Source: Proteocatella sp051653405 (GTDB lineage Bacteria > Bacillota > Clostridia > Peptostreptococcales > Filifactoraceae). Taken from it: a stretch of DNA of 6,124 nucleotides. The notes under the pieces are model-generated. The model did not search any database and had not been told where the DNA came from. It was given only the letters and a program-made list of their open reading frames with translations. The stretch covers positions 1 through 6,124 of the forward strand of contig JBOFWC010000118.1 in NCBI GenBank assembly GCA_051653405.1, written 5' to 3'. A program made the translations under genes and the position numbers. Positions 6,073 through 6,124 of this stretch are shown here, piece by piece (position 1 is the stretch's first letter; each line of letters begins with the position of its first letter).

Positions 6073-6080
6073 GCTTAGCT
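6067..6080. repeat. 14-bp perfect palindrome over the lysR stop codon
   Basis: AGCTAAGCTTAGCT is identical to its reverse complement and contains the lysR stop codon TAA (6070-6072). With no loop and no U tract on the plus strand (the following bases are A-rich), it is not a recognisable intrinsic terminator. Confidence 0.5.
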
Positions 6081-6102
6081 TAGTCAAAAATTCTAAAAAA
6101 CT

Positions 6103-6124
6103 CAAAAATACAAAAATACAAAAA
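6103..6124. repeat. Short A-rich tandem repeat at the right edge
   Basis: The 8-base unit CAAAAATA is repeated about 2.75 times up to the edge of the window, after a looser A-rich stretch from 6086. The repeat may continue beyond the window. No function is apparent. Confidence 0.5.

Overview
The window is AT-rich DNA (by eye roughly 30% G+C) with strong AGGAGG-type ribosome binding sites, near-consensus sigma-A-type promoters and low-GC codon use. Together with the gene families present (a YitT membrane protein, a paired short-chain chromate-type transporter, CHASE-GGDEF-EAL signalling), this points to a low-GC Firmicute, most likely an anaerobic Clostridia-type organism. The species cannot be named from this sequence.

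Layout, left to right. Positions 1-448 (minus strand) hold the first 149 codons of hsdM, the methyltransferase subunit of a type I restriction-modification system; the gene runs off the left edge. A 281-base divergent spacer follows. It holds a candidate hsdM promoter, a near-perfect promoter for the next gene, and an imperfect hairpin at the predicted 5' end of that gene's transcript. Positions 730-2844 (plus) encode a 704-residue membrane protein with a CHASE sensor, a GGDEF domain and an EAL domain: a cyclic-di-GMP enzyme with both catalytic motifs intact but no GGDEF inhibitory site. An 18-bp perfect hairpin (2849-2890) ends it and appears to serve the convergent yitT gene too. yitT lies at 2970-3824 (minus) and encodes a membrane protein with a C-terminal DUF2179 domain.

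The 204-base spacer 3825-4028 separates yitT from a divergent three-gene unit. It contains a yitT promoter, a 12-base direct repeat and a cluster of TATCA/TGATA half-sites. The three-gene unit on the plus strand has two short chromate-transporter half proteins (4029-4610 and 4607-5167, overlapping by ATGA), then, after 29 bases, a LysR-type regulator (5197-6072). The two half proteins probably form one heteromeric anion transporter, and the LysR protein is the natural candidate for controlling it. The last 52 bases hold a 14-bp palindrome over the lysR stop codon and an A-rich short repeat, with no recognisable terminator.

I see no RNA gene, insertion sequence, CRISPR array or phage gene. All five genes belong to known families. 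The points of most interest are regulatory: the spacer between yitT and the transporter operon, the hairpin at the 5' end of the c-di-GMP gene, and the co-directional lysR downstream of the genes it may control. No previously undescribed system is evident.
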